Made by a program: the position numbers and the translations under genes. 64,000 bases of DNA from Leishmania martiniquensis (lineage: Eukaryota; Euglenozoa; Kinetoplastea; Trypanosomatida; Trypanosomatidae), in assembly GCF_017916325.1 (NCBI RefSeq), contig NC_090162.1:74501-138500 (forward strand), in the 5' to 3' direction. Position 1 is the first letter of the stretch; each line of letters opens with the position of its first letter. The notes beneath the pieces are model-generated. The model had not been told where the DNA came from and ran no database searches. It was given only the letters and a program-made list of their open reading frames with translations. Positions 31,201 through 41,657 of the stretch are shown piece by piece.

Positions 31201-32038
31201 GCGGGTGAGATGTCGGGACCAGAAAAGACGTAGCACCCTCGCACGCGTGTGAGTGCCGAATGATGTGTCTTTGCACATACAGTACCCGAAGGGCCGCCTC
31301 GAATCATACGGCTCCGTCCCCGCTTCATCACCGCACAATGCCCTTCTCATCGGCTCATCCGACTGCAGATATACCACTGGTGACAAGACCTGTACACTTC
31401 ACTCGTTTCCTCTCTTTGCCCGCTTCTCCCTCGCGTTGGTGAAGACAACGAAGTAATCGCGCTCCCTCACCCTCCCGGCTCATACACCAAACGTGCGCAG
31501 ATCTCCTTCCGGCCCTCTCCTCTTTTCCCAGTGCGCTAACATACGCACATATACAACCGCATTCATAAAACGAGGCGAAGAAAATAGTGTGGCACACAAG
31601 CACTCGAACGTACCCGCAACTGCACCATTTCTTCTGCACATTCCGTATCCACCACTTCCAATTTTCGCCGGCTTGCGTCTCTGCCTCTCCGTCCTGGACT
31701 AACGGCAATCGACGCATCGAAGAGAGGGCAAAGCGATAACGACCTCGTTTCGTCGGCGCACATCCTTACCGGCATCCCTCAGTTGAATAGACCCCTCATC
31801 TCATAGACTTTTCATTTTTTCTCTTTTCTGTTTACCAACCTGCTCACCTTCACGTAAGCCACGCCCCCCCTAGGCAGACAGATACACATACACACGTGAA
31901 TACGCGCTTTTCGTGCCCTTCATCGTTCTCTTTCTCTTTGCCCTTTTCATCTCTCTTTGCTCCTCTTTGTTTTTTTTCTCTGTCTCGCTGCATCGTCGCC
32001 TTTCATCTGCGCACACAGGCAGACGCACCGTATCACAG
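28226..32038. other. 3.8-kb spacer containing a decayed retroelement
   Basis: No intact gene. 28226-29330 is mixed UTR-like sequence. About 29350-31200 is GC-rich with many broken overlapping frames, and includes the ingi/DIRE remnant listed separately. From 31400 to 32038 the plus strand is pyrimidine-rich, as for a splice-acceptor and 5' leader region of the RRM gene. Confidence 0.6.
30200..30960 (+). pseudogene. Degenerate ingi/L1Tc-type retroelement (DIRE) fragment with RNase H trace
   Basis: Conceptual frames broken by stops and frameshifts read, in order, an RT-thumb-like 'RRVFGAP' region (about 30230), a linker with 'VDPLLRFTEE' (30432-30460), an RNase H-like start with 'YYWDGDDDGSGAALAAGPF' (about 30550-30615, resembling the 'TDGS..GSGAA' active-site strand) and a 'TGIVGLPALIDERCGPP' trace near 30820 resembling 'TDSLSLI.AL..GP'. 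The order matches the C-terminal part of ingi/L1Tc-clade polyproteins, which survive in Leishmania as DIREs. It is not a functional gene. Boundaries are unknown; reverse-transcriptase sequence may extend left to about 29350. Confidence 0.5.
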
Positions 32039-33514
32039 ATGAGCTCAAAGCAGGCGAAGGTGTGGGAAGACGTCTCCATGTGTCGCTCCGTGTCTACCAT
32101 CAGCAGCTCTGCCTCCACCGCTGAGGCCACCGCTGGCAATGATGTGTCCTCGTTCCTGTTTGACGACTGCCGTGACGATGCCGTTTGCACCAAGTCGCGC
32201 TGCAAGCACTGGCTGTCGGTGGGCCACCTGAGTCTCAACACCACCGATTCAGAGCTCAAGTCTCTCTTCTACCCGTACGGCGCCGATGAGGCTTTCACAG
32301 CTTGGGAGGGAGCGACCATGACGGGGTTCGTCGGGTTCGACTCACCCGAGATGGCGGAGCTGGCGGCGCAGAAAATGCACGACTTCATCCCTCGGCGGCA
32401 GTCACAGGCCCTGACAGTACGCTCGGTGACACTGGAGGAAGTGTCGCAGGCCCGCTGCAAGGGCCAAAAGTCGCTGATGGCGGTTCTGTACAGCGAGTGT
32501 GCCACGCAGGGTATCAGCGCGGTGATTAGGCGCAGCAAGTCCCCTGTGGCCATGGCCAGGGACGTTGCGATGGAGGTGGCGCGCGCGTCCCCGGTGGTTC
32601 TGCAGCGTCTCATGGCGGCCTTCTCTGAACTCTCTCCGCAGTGGCCTGGCTTCGCCGCGTTTAATGCGGAGCTGCTCAAGTCGCTGTTGGGGTCGCTGCT
32701 GGAGGTGGGCGAGCTGAGTGCTGTTCAAGCCATCAACTTCGGCACCGTGATAGGCAACCTCTTCCAAATGAACATGATCGCCGGCGACCCTTATTACCTC
32801 GCAGCGCGCCTGCTGCAGAGGGCTGGGCACAGGCTTGCGCAGCTCGAGGGCATTTGCGCGCTGGCGCACACGTGTGCGCTGCTCTCGGACTTCCACATCT
32901 CTAGGGCATCTTTCTGGGCTCAAGTAGCGGACATCGCTACGAAGGTGACGGACACCGACACGAGCAACGCCTTGCTTGATCACCTTCGCCGCTACACCAA
33001 GGCAAGCGCCTACGCTGCAGCCACTGCTGCCAGCTCGTTTTCGTCTTCTGCACCGCCTCCGTCGGTGTTCTCGACCATACCGTGTACGCTGCCGACCGCA
33101 GAACGGCAGCAGGTGGCCTCGCAGCGTAACCTTCCGCAGCACCCACGCCAGGACGAGATGAAGCGCCGCACCGTCTACGTGTCCCACTTGCCTGGCCTCC
33201 TGCCACAGAGCATGCTGTTAGAGCTTCTCACTGCCGCTGGCCCGGTGAACAAGGTGCGCATCTGCGCCGGAGCTGGCTACTGTACGTTGTTCGCCTTTGT
33301 GGAGATGCGCACACTGGAGGGGGCGCAGCGGGTCATGTGCATGAATGGCCTTCAGCTGATGGGATTTGCCATTCGTGTGCAGACGGCCCGAAACGCTGTG
33401 CAGGACGTGCTCAAGGAAGATGCCCGATTCGATGCGAACGGGACTTTGATTCAGCCGTGCCTCTTCGGCATGTCTCAGGCCCCGCTGTCCAAGTGCCTAA
33501 CCCCTGCCGACTGA
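32039..33514 (+). CDS. RNA-binding protein with two RRM domains
   Basis: 491 aa. RRM1 at about 57-134 begins 'WLSVGHLSLNTTDSELKSLF' and contains 'GFVGFDSPEMAELAAQKM' as the RNP1-like strand. RRM2 at about 378-455 begins 'RTVYVSHLPGLLPQSM' with 'LFAFVEMRTLEGAQRVM'. Between them (about 180-320) lies an all-helical region that may be a protein-binding domain. The Ser-rich N-terminus is likely disordered. In trypanosomatids, where genes are mainly controlled after transcription, such proteins regulate mRNA stability or translation; the target is unknown. I placed the start at the ATG at 32039 because the 42 codons before it translate a polypyrimidine-rich leader into a spurious hydrophobic peptide, and the frame there begins without strong support. 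Confidence 0.85.
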   Translation: MSSKQAKVWEDVSMCRSVSTISSSASTAEATAGNDVSSFLFDDCRDDAVCTKSRCKHWLSVGHLSLNTTDSELKSLFYPYGADEAFTAWEGATMTGFVGFDSPEMAELAAQKMHDFIPRRQSQALTVRSVTLEEVSQARCKGQKSLMAVLYSECATQGISAVIRRSKSPVAMARDVAMEVARASPVVLQRLMAAFSELSPQWPGFAAFNAELLKSLLGSLLEVGELSAVQAINFGTVIGNLFQMNMIAGDPYYLAARLLQRAGHRLAQLEGICALAHTCALLSDFHISRASFWAQVADIATKVTDTDTSNALLDHLRRYTKASAYAAATAASSFSSSAPPPSVFSTIPCTLPTAERQQVASQRNLPQHPRQDEMKRRTVYVSHLPGLLPQSMLLELLTAAGPVNKVRICAGAGYCTLFAFVEMRTLEGAQRVMCMNGLQLMGFAIRVQTARNAVQDVLKEDARFDANGTLIQPCLFGMSQAPLSKCLTPAD

Positions 33515-36500
33515 ATCTGCTGATTTACATGTTCGATGGTGGACTCGCTCTCGAGCCATCTTCTTCCTTCAAGAAGGTACTTTCCACCCACATGGTGTCA
33601 CCGATGTGCACCACTGAAACCTGCACGCGTACAACAGTGTGCCTATGCGCGCCTGCTCGAACTTTTTCTGTCTATTTCTCTCTCCGCTTCTGCTGCAGAG
33701 GGGTTACACACGCCTCTTTGGCCCGTGCGTGGGGGTCTTTGTGGCTGCCGCCCTCTCTTCCTTCGTGGGCGGCCACTTGCAGGATCAAGGGCGGCGAGAC
33801 TCACCGGAAGGACAGGGTCGGTGCGCGGTTGTCGGCGTGGGTGCGATGGCTGATTTGGAGGTGGTGTGATGTCCGATGCGTTTCGCGCAGCGGCGTCTTG
33901 TGTACCATTACTGTATTAACCTTTTTGTTTTTGTGTTGTGTCTCGCGGAGGAATGGTCTGACGTGACCGCCACACTTGACCGTTTACTTGCTTTTTCTGT
34001 GTTGTAGCTCACCTTTGCCTTGTGAGAAGTGTGGACCTCTGCCCGGGCAGCCCTGCATAGGATAGGTGGCAGAGCGAGTGATGGCTAGATTACACCCAGT
34101 AGGCGTTGACTTGAGGCTGGAGTGCGCGGATGGCTTGATATTGTGACCCATATAGGCCCATACTGCGTTGTATCCGCGGGCGGCCTCCCGGACGCTGTGA
34201 TTCAGGGCCCTCGAATATATCTGCTCTCTTTCTTGGCGCATCCACACACGAAGACTCCACAAAGGCGCGCCAGGGCCGTCGAAGCGCCATCTCTTCTCCC
34301 CCCTCGCAGTCGCATTTCGTGGGCATTGCCCACTTCTCCTCTCCCCTTTCGTCTGTGCTTATCGCCTTCTCCGCTTTTTTTCTGACTGGTTGCGCTTTTC
34401 TCCCTGCCGTCGCGTTTGGTGCGTGTGTGCGTGTGTGTACTGCACGATAGAAGACTCGCACCTTACGTTAATTTTGTCCTTTCTCTGTGGCTTTCTCTTC
34501 CACCACAGCCACTTCGCCATTCGTGCTGCATAGAACGGTGCCTCTCTGCGTGTGCCCTTGTCGCCTTTCCACGTTTCTCTCTCTCCTGAAGTGTCTCTTC
34601 TAACCGCAGTTCTTTTGAGCGCGTGTCTGCCTCTGTTGGCCTCTTCACTGGTTGCTCCCGCCTCCCCTCTCCCTTATTTTGGGGACTCGACGACTCGTTT
34701 TGTACGCGTGCATAGATACACGTTCACCCCCTCCCGTCTTCTCCGGCTAGTCCGACACGCACGTACACCATACACACACTTTTGAACCATACATGCATGA
34801 GGCTGAGAGGGGCAAACCGTGGCGGAGCGAGGCACTGTACCACAGTACCTATCCCATTCCTCCGCAGTCAAGCGTCGTGTGCGACATTCACGGCATCCCT
34901 CACGGCTGACTTCAACAGACTCGCTTGCTCACTGCGACGACGAGAGAAAGAGAGGCTGCGAGTGCTGCTGAAGAGGGCCAATTTATTTCTTCCTCTCTCT
35001 TAAGCTCCTTTTTGTTTGTTTCACCCCTTTTTGCTTTATAGATTTGCGTTGGCGACAGTTTCTCTCTCTTTATCGTTGGCTCATCACCCCCCTTCCCGCT
35101 TCCCGCCGACATTGCGGCGCGCTCTGCGAAAATGTCGCGCCTCCCTGTTCGCATTCCGTTCTTCCACCCTCTTTGTAAGTGCAGAAGCGAGCGCCCTTCC
35201 AAGCACCAGACGGCGCTGCTACAGCCCGGCGTTTTGTGTTTCTTTTCTCCTGTGTGTGCGTGTCTGCGTGTACACCTCGGGCGCTTTTTTCCTCTCGCCT
35301 AGTGTGTTCCACTTGATTGGGTGGTTTACGGAACTGCTGTAACCGGTGGTGGTGGGTGAAGAGGAGGGGAGAGGGCGGGGTGGTGAGGGCAGAGATGCCT
35401 TCGTGCTTGGGTATCTTTTGTGTGTGTGTGTGTCTTCGTTCATCTTTGCGCTGCTTGGACCCACGCAGGCGCAGAGGAAAGACGCCACAATTGAGCGCCT
35501 CCGCCGATAGCACATCGCTCTTGCGCTTATTATATCCTTCTCTCATATGTGCATCTCTCGCACCCTTCCGCTGCGCAGCTTCTGTTTCACTTCAAATCTG
35601 TCTCCAGAAAACTGCACATTCCCCCCTTTCTCAACTGCAACCATTTCCCAGTTCCCCATTTCAAATTTCACATCAGTGGCTCATCGACTTGCTTCCCTGA
35701 CGCGGTTGCTCCCTCCCGCTCCATTTTTACCTCTTTTTTTTGTTCGTCTTAGATTTGCCGCTGTGCGGGCCCGCCTGCTCCTCCCACCTCTTCGACGCCG
35801 CCGTGCTTTGTGACGCAGTGAAGCGGCTGTGGTTGGGAGGCAGCAGGCGGCAGGGGTAGGGCGAACAGACGAACACAATAGAACTATTTCACTTCCGTTG
35901 CTTGTGTTTTTCCCTGTCGATGTCGTCATTCATTATTATGTCTTTTTTTGTGTGTGCTTGGCGGGTGCGGCGCGTGTGTGTCGCGCGCGCATGCGCGTTC
36001 TTTTCCCTCTGCGTGTTCTATCCGTGGCCGACCAATCGCCTCGCGCTTCTTTCATGGGTCATCTGCGCGTTTTCGCACCCCATCGCTCACTGCCGTCGTC
36101 CACGCCCCCTCGCGTCACCCATGTATGCGTCTCCGCCATCCCTTGGCTCGACAGGGCAGAGGGTAATCGAACAGAACGGTCGTGGAGAGGATAGATGTCG
36201 GCAGGGCTCGGGCAGAATAGGTGCACGCCCTGGAGGAACGCGCTCAACTGCGCATCGGTAGTCGGAGCGTAGCAGAGATTGGAGGGGAGGGGGAAGAGAA
36301 GCACAAACGCTTTTCGGGGCACTTGGGACGCTTCCGTTTCTCCTGCGCCTCTTTGACTGCATGCCCCGCACCCCCCCTTGTGCGTAGCTGCGTGTGTGTT
36401 CCTGCGCCTGGGAAACGATGCTGGGACCTGATTGATCTCTCTGTCTTTGGTCTCTCCTGCGCCGCGGCGTGCGAACACCATCGCTGCTGCCACTGGTGAG

Positions 36501-36975
36501 CAATGCTGCAGAGCCGGACATCCATGTGAAACTTACGGAGACTGGGGATGGGGGGTCCAGCGGAGGCTAACGTCAGGCTTCACAGATGGTCTTCTTCCTC
36601 CCCCCTCCTCCTCCTCCTTCGCTTCTCTCTCTCCTGTGCGATGGCGACCGCTATCGCCCGCGCCCATTTTGTTAGGCAGCGTTTTGTGCATGGTGTACGA
36701 CTTACCCCACCGTCTCGCGCGATTCCGTGGTGGTTGACTGAATTGCAGAGTCAGACTGTGCACTGAGTGTATGGGTCTGCTGCAGCTTTCATTTTCGCGG
36801 CCGTTGCTTCCCTCTCTCCCCTCTTCCGCTTCCTCTTCATTCCCGCGACACGCCCTGTGCGGGTGCCACTTTCTTCTCTCACGACTTCGGAGTGCGCCGC
36901 TCATGCACGCATACACGCACACGCTTGCACACTAAAGTAACATGTAAGCTGAACTGAGGCCTATTGCCGCTCGCC
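33515..36975. other. 3.5-kb gene-free spacer
   Basis: The longest spacer within the plus-strand cluster apart from the one at 28226. Pyrimidine-rich tracts recur on the plus strand (about 34,300-34,700, 34,980-35,330, 35,580-35,760, 36,590-36,640). Many overlapping ORFs exist on both strands but all are low-complexity, and none has a domain pattern. Probably a long 3'UTR plus leader, or it holds undetected non-coding RNA. Confidence 0.55.
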
Positions 36976-38946
36976 ATGATACGCGTGCCAGGCGACTGGA
37001 CGTGCGCCCGTTTTCCCTGTGCACTTGTTGAGGTTCGCAATGAGTGTTATCTGTGCCGCCTTGTGCCCGTCTTCGCCGCCACCTTGAGATACCAACTGGA
37101 GGCTTCCGTTCGAGTGGGCGTGCTAGAGGCGCGGCGCCTCGCGAGCCAGGACTTTGCCCTTGCAGAGACACAGCACGTCGTGTGCGCGCCGTCCTCGTGC
37201 GGCATGGCATATCGCCCCTGTACTGCAGGGGAGTGCTCGCAAGAGACTTTGGTGATTCGCTGCCCTCTCTTCCACTATACGGCAAAGGAGGTGACGGTGG
37301 ACGGGCCGCGACGTGACACCCGCGCGACCGCCGCCCATGTCGCCGCTGCGCTTATGGGGCGCTACGTTGTAGTGGGAGCTCAATTTCGCACGCAGGATGG
37401 CGTCTACACGGTTCGCCAAGTGACACTGCAGAAGGGTTATCGCGGCATAGCGCTTTTCAGCAGTAACTGCCGTGTGCGTGTGAATGACGCACAGCGAGTC
37501 GGCAGCCGTGGCTTTGATGGGGGAGCGGCCGCGCGACCCATCGGCCTCGAAAGTGAGACAGACCAGCTTCTCCAGCTGTTGGTGTGCGCTGACAAGTCGG
37601 CGGGTGCGTTTGTCGGCGTAATGGCGCGCGGCCCCCATGGGTGTGGCGTTTCCAGCGCGGTGCGCTACGCCCTGGAAAGCGTTTCTGCCACGCACACGGT
37701 GCTCAGTTGGTCAAGCTGCTTTTCGCCGTCAGAGACACTTCACGAAGGGTGGGGCGGCACTGTAGTCGTGGTGGTCCCCGGCGCCGAGCAGTTCTTCGCA
37801 GCGGCTGAGCCGGAGTTAGCCAAACTTCATTTGCGCAAACTCCAGCGGGACGCCACGGCTCTTCGCGGCGGCGTTAGCGGTGCCGCCCGCTCCGTTGTGG
37901 TCCTCTGCATCAGCCATGACTACAGTCTCTGCGCGGTCGACGTGCTGGACGAGCTCGTTGCCTTTCACCTTGTCTTTTCCTTCCCTGGTGCGCTGCAGCG
38001 CGCATCTTTGCTGGCCAGCGTTCGAGGTGGCAGCGCCGCGGATTGGCTGAGCGCTGCACAGGCTCTCGTAGGGCGGACATGCGCGGAGACGCTGGAGGCG
38101 GCCCAGCTGCCGGACACCCCCTCTGCCCTCCCTTTCAAGGCAGTGCGATGGTCGGAGATTGGTGGACTTGCGGAGGTGAAGGACAGGCTACATCGCTCTC
38201 TTGTGTGGCCGCAACAGGAGCCTGAGCTGATGCAGCGCTTCCACATCACCCCGCCGCGCGGCATCCTCCTCTACGGCCCTCCAGGGTGCGCCAAGACGAC
38301 CCTTATAAAGGCGCTCTGCTCGGAAGGAAACTTCTCGCTCATCTACTTGGACTCGGCAACTGTGGTGAGTGCGTATGTTGGGGAGAGCGAGCGGTACCTG
38401 CGAGACGTCTTCACCCGCGCCCGCCGCCAGGTACCTTGCATCGTTTTCTTTGATGAGGTGGAGGTGCTTGGCGGACGCCGGGTGTGCGACAGTCATGACA
38501 GCGAGCATGTGCGCCTCTTGTCGACCCTTCTCACGGAGATCGACGGCTTCGCAGACGTCCGCGGCGTTTGCTTTGTTGGGGCCACCAACGTGCCGCACCT
38601 CCTCGATCCCGCGTTGATGCGGCCAGGGAGGTTTGATTACATGGTGCACGTTCCGCTACCCATTTTGGCAGACCGCGAGTCCATTCTGCAACTCCTACTG
38701 GGCAAAACCGCAGCTGACATCCGCGCCATTGCAGAGCAGACGGAAGGCTTTAGCGGCGCGGACCTGAAGGTTTTCTGCTCCGAGGCCCTTTTGGCGCTGC
38801 TCAAAGAATCAGCAGGCGTTCCGCGGATGCTGCACGAGAGGGCAACCCTGACGGCGTACCTGTCGCAGAAGGCGCGAGACTTTCCGCGCACTCACTACGA
38901 CATTGCCGCCATCGACCAGTTTCAGCGAGAGCACGCATCTGCTTGA
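36976..38946 (+). CDS. AFG2/SPATA5-like AAA ATPase, first ATPase domain degenerate
   Basis: 656 aa. The second AAA domain is canonical: 'SEIGGLAEVKDRL' lead-in, Walker A GPPGCAKTT at 434-442 (Lys440), Walker B with Asp493-Glu494, and RPGRFD with arginine-finger residues 549-554. This closely follows CDC48-family D2 domains, especially the AFG2/SPATA5 branch ('GPPGCSKT'). Upstream, a first AAA domain is recognisable only as 'GPHGCGVSS' at 219-227, lacking the Walker Lys, with 'VVVVVPGAEQFF' in place of Walker B, so it should not hydrolyse ATP. AFG2-type proteins act in 60S ribosome maturation by releasing assembly factors. The frame opens at a TTG; the first ATG is 36976. Confidence 0.85.
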   Translation: MIRVPGDWTCARFPCALVEVRNECYLCRLVPVFAATLRYQLEASVRVGVLEARRLASQDFALAETQHVVCAPSSCGMAYRPCTAGECSQETLVIRCPLFHYTAKEVTVDGPRRDTRATAAHVAAALMGRYVVVGAQFRTQDGVYTVRQVTLQKGYRGIALFSSNCRVRVNDAQRVGSRGFDGGAAARPIGLESETDQLLQLLVCADKSAGAFVGVMARGPHGCGVSSAVRYALESVSATHTVLSWSSCFSPSETLHEGWGGTVVVVVPGAEQFFAAAEPELAKLHLRKLQRDATALRGGVSGAARSVVVLCISHDYSLCAVDVLDELVAFHLVFSFPGALQRASLLASVRGGSAADWLSAAQALVGRTCAETLEAAQLPDTPSALPFKAVRWSEIGGLAEVKDRLHRSLVWPQQEPELMQRFHITPPRGILLYGPPGCAKTTLIKALCSEGNFSLIYLDSATVVSAYVGESERYLRDVFTRARRQVPCIVFFDEVEVLGGRRVCDSHDSEHVRLLSTLLTEIDGFADVRGVCFVGATNVPHLLDPALMRPGRFDYMVHVPLPILADRESILQLLLGKTAADIRAIAEQTEGFSGADLKVFCSEALLALLKESAGVPRMLHERATLTAYLSQKARDFPRTHYDIAAIDQFQREHASA

Positions 38947-39719
38947 GAGGTGAGGAATGCAGCCTCACGCCAGCGCTGTGTCCTTCCTGCCCATTTCCTC
39001 TGCGCTACAGACGGCGACCACTGCACCTGATTCCTCCTTCCCCCGCCACGCCCCTTCTTGCCACCTCATCTTCTTCCCTATGCTGCACTTCGAGGAGAGG
39101 CGGCATGATGCGCATGACGTAAGCCATTCATAATGGGAGCCTCTCCCTCTCTTTCATACCAACGCACCCCAGCGTCGAATGCCACATCCCACGGCTCGAG
39201 TGCCATGCTCGGGTGGCTCGTGACAGCCTCTCGCTTGCTCGCGTGAGGCCGAGTACCTTCCTTGCGGCCTGGCCTGTATCCTCTTGCTCCCTTCCCCTCT
39301 CCCCAGTACGCTTTCCCGGTACCCCAGCGGCATACTCTTTCCCTTCGTTGTTGCCCTATGTGCAGATGCGAACGCCGGCGCGGCTCCTCGCAACTGCCCT
39401 GTACCACGTCTATCTCGCTACACTTTCTGCTCGCATCCTCTCGCCATCCCTTCCCTTCACTCTCACCTTCGGCCTGTGCTGCGCGCGTCTCCGACGTGCC
39501 GTGTGCGGCGGGCGACTCTGCTCCGTCCTGCTTTTCGAGCGTGCCAAAACATGCAGAAGCCGACGCGGCACGCATACACGCACGCCAACTTCTGTGACGA
39601 GCGTGTACACCAGATGCCCAACCTGTCGCTCTCTCACCTGCCATCAACGAAATTCTCTTCAAAGTGTTTTCCACCGTCGATTGCATCTACGGGCGTGTCG
39701 GCGCGCGCTCTCCTCCAAG
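38947..39719. other. Spacer, nothing recognised
   Basis: About 0.77 kb; pyrimidine-rich at 39,030-39,080 and 39,285-39,350. An open frame runs through part of it in phase with the next gene but has no ATG until 39720. Confidence 0.55.
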
Positions 39720-40304
39720 ATGAATGTGGAGGTGACAGGGAGGTGCTTCTTTACAGGGGACGACTACTACGTCTCCCTCCCCCTTGTCAACAAGGCGGCA
39801 AACCGCGGGGAGCCACGGCAGTTGCTGTGCAGTGAGATGATTCACTGGGATGACTATCGGCAAGAGCGTGGCATCAACGACGGTAAACCGCCGATGCAGC
39901 AGCTCTTTGCCTCCTCGTATGCAGAGCCCCTTGTGCGCACCTTCACGCTGGGAAATGACACCTACGTTACACAGGTGACGGGCGTGTCTGCGACACAGGC
40001 AGGCTCGTCCAGTCAGATGTTCTGTGCTGAGATGCTGCACTGGGACGACTACTGCGTAGCACGCGGCATCAACACCGGGGAGCCAAGCATGGCAAGTCTC
40101 TTCCGCTCGTTTGAAAGCAAAATTATTCTCGTGTTCGACTTGAATGAGCGCAAGCTCACCGAGTTTCACGGGAACAGCGTCGCCCTCATCTCGTATGGCG
40201 CTGATCGGCAGACGTACTGTAGCGAGATGGAGCACAGGGATGATTACATCAAGGCGAAAACCGGGCAGGCGCCGCAGCCGAGTATGGAGTCTCTGTTTGC
40301 TTGA
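39720..40304 (+). CDS. Small triple-repeat protein, unknown family
   Basis: 194 aa made of three units of about 65 residues. Each unit ends in a block of the form C-S/A-E-M-x-H-W/R-D-D-Y-x(4)-R/K-x(10)-P-x-M-x-S/Q-L-F; the three blocks begin at about 39826, 40023 and 40219 in the DNA. The part before each block is a beta-rich stretch ('CFFTGDDYYVSLPL', 'TFTLGNDTYVTQVTGV', 'VFDLNERKLTEFHG'). The invariant Cys, His and Asp-Asp-Tyr could bind metal or form a repeated surface, but no known family is recognised. No signal peptide or membrane segment. The ATG at 39720 is the first in a frame that is open, ATG-free, for 500 bp upstream. A SIDER2-like copy follows about 290 bp after the stop. Confidence 0.8.
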   Translation: MNVEVTGRCFFTGDDYYVSLPLVNKAANRGEPRQLLCSEMIHWDDYRQERGINDGKPPMQQLFASSYAEPLVRTFTLGNDTYVTQVTGVSATQAGSSSQMFCAEMLHWDDYCVARGINTGEPSMASLFRSFESKIILVFDLNERKLTEFHGNSVALISYGADRQTYCSEMEHRDDYIKAKTGQAPQPSMESLFA

Positions 40305-41657
40305 TCAACAGAGGGGGAGTGGTGGTGGGAGAGGAGAATTGCGGGTGCAGTGACTCTGCTTTCTGCTACTGCCTCTGCGGCGCACGCGCCGCCATCTATC
40401 TCTCTCTCCACGTCCCCATGCACAGTCAAGCGGGTGGACCATCTCTTCTCTCCCTCTCTGTCATCTCGCTCCACAGTGCCGCGATGTGCCGAATGCGCGC
40501 GTGTGTGACACGGCACGAAATGCGGCAGTGCCGAAAGCAACTTTTCTCTCTGCCGTTTCGTGACCACCGATGATGACGCCGTGCAACACCCCAGTGCGCG
40601 TGATATCTCAGGCGCGCAGCACACCACTCTATGAGAGTGAAGGGGCACCAAGCAGCGCTTATCCGTGACAGTGCCGAGCCATCTCTGGCTGCGACAGAGG
40701 GTGGCGGCGCCCACGATGTGGGGAGGGCAGAGCGACTTATGGCTGCTGATGCCGGCGGCCGTGCCCATGGTGGCGTGGCGTCGAAGCGGCCTGCTACCGT
40801 GAGCGCGCTTGTGCCGCGCATGTGCTGTGCGAAGCGTGGGCCGCCGCTCGAAAGTGCCCCACCCCCCCTGCCCCCGCTCCCCCTCCGCTCGGCCTGCACT
40901 CTGCGTACGTGTGTGAGGGGGCCTGAGCCACGGCGCGGGGGCTGCTTTTGGTGCGGCCTGCGAAGCGTGGTGGCGTGTAGGGTGTGGTGCGGGGGTGGGT
41001 GGGCGCCTGCCCGTGGCGCTTGCGTAGGGCAGCGTCGCCCCCTCACCTCCACACACACACACACACACACGTCGTCGGGCCCCGTGTGGCAGCTCTGCAG
41101 GGGGGGGGAGCGGTGCATGGTGTATACTCTGCCGCCGAGAGGGAGCATTCTAACAAATCCGTGGGAGTGGGGCAAAATTGTACTCAGTTCTGGTCTGACG
41201 CACTCGCCATGCGTATCGCAGATTACCATTGCACTTGGTGGCTGCCAACCGCCTGCGTTTTGGTTGCGAGTGCGGCCTGTCTTTTTTGGGTGCCGCTGCA
41301 GAAACAAAGGAGCGTTGTGGCAGTGCGTGGAATCGTTGTCGCTGCTGTCTTCGTGCTCAGCACGTCGCCGCGTCGCTTGAGCTCCACAGCTCTGCCCGCC
41401 TTCTCATCTCAAATTGGTGTATCGACCACCTGTCTCTCTTACGCTTTTTTTTTGCTTACTTGTGGGTTCGTCATGGCGCCTCTGCGGCCTCTGACATGGA
41501 GGCCCCCGCTCTCACGCGTGTCTCCCATACACACACACTCACACGCCACGCCCCTGAACAGGTGCGTGTTGGAAACTTTTCTCGTTAGACCTGAGCAACT
41601 TAAGGAGCAGAAAACCGTCAAATCGGAAGGGTGCATGCTCGCGCGCACGGTGGACTA
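40305..41657. other. Spacer with SIDER2-like copy 4
   Basis: 1.35 kb without a gene; a retroposon fills 40593-41146. The last 200 bp are pyrimidine-rich and lead into the nucleoporin gene. Confidence 0.6.
40593..41146 (+). mobile_element. SIDER2-like retroposon, copy 4
   Basis: Starts AGTGCGCGTGATATCTCAGG and matches copies 1 and 3 closely as far as 'GTGTGGCAGCTCTGCAG' at about 41100, with a few substitutions and a longer pure CA run (about 41051-41070). The final 45 bp are more diverged ('TATACTCTGCCGCCGAGAGGGAG'). Same orientation as the upstream 194-aa gene, within its probable 3'UTR. Confidence 0.77.

Noticed and set aside
39213..39719. 169-codon upstream extension of the triple-repeat protein
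   Set aside because: Begins with GTG, is low-complexity and pyrimidine-derived; the repeat architecture starts directly after the ATG at 39720.
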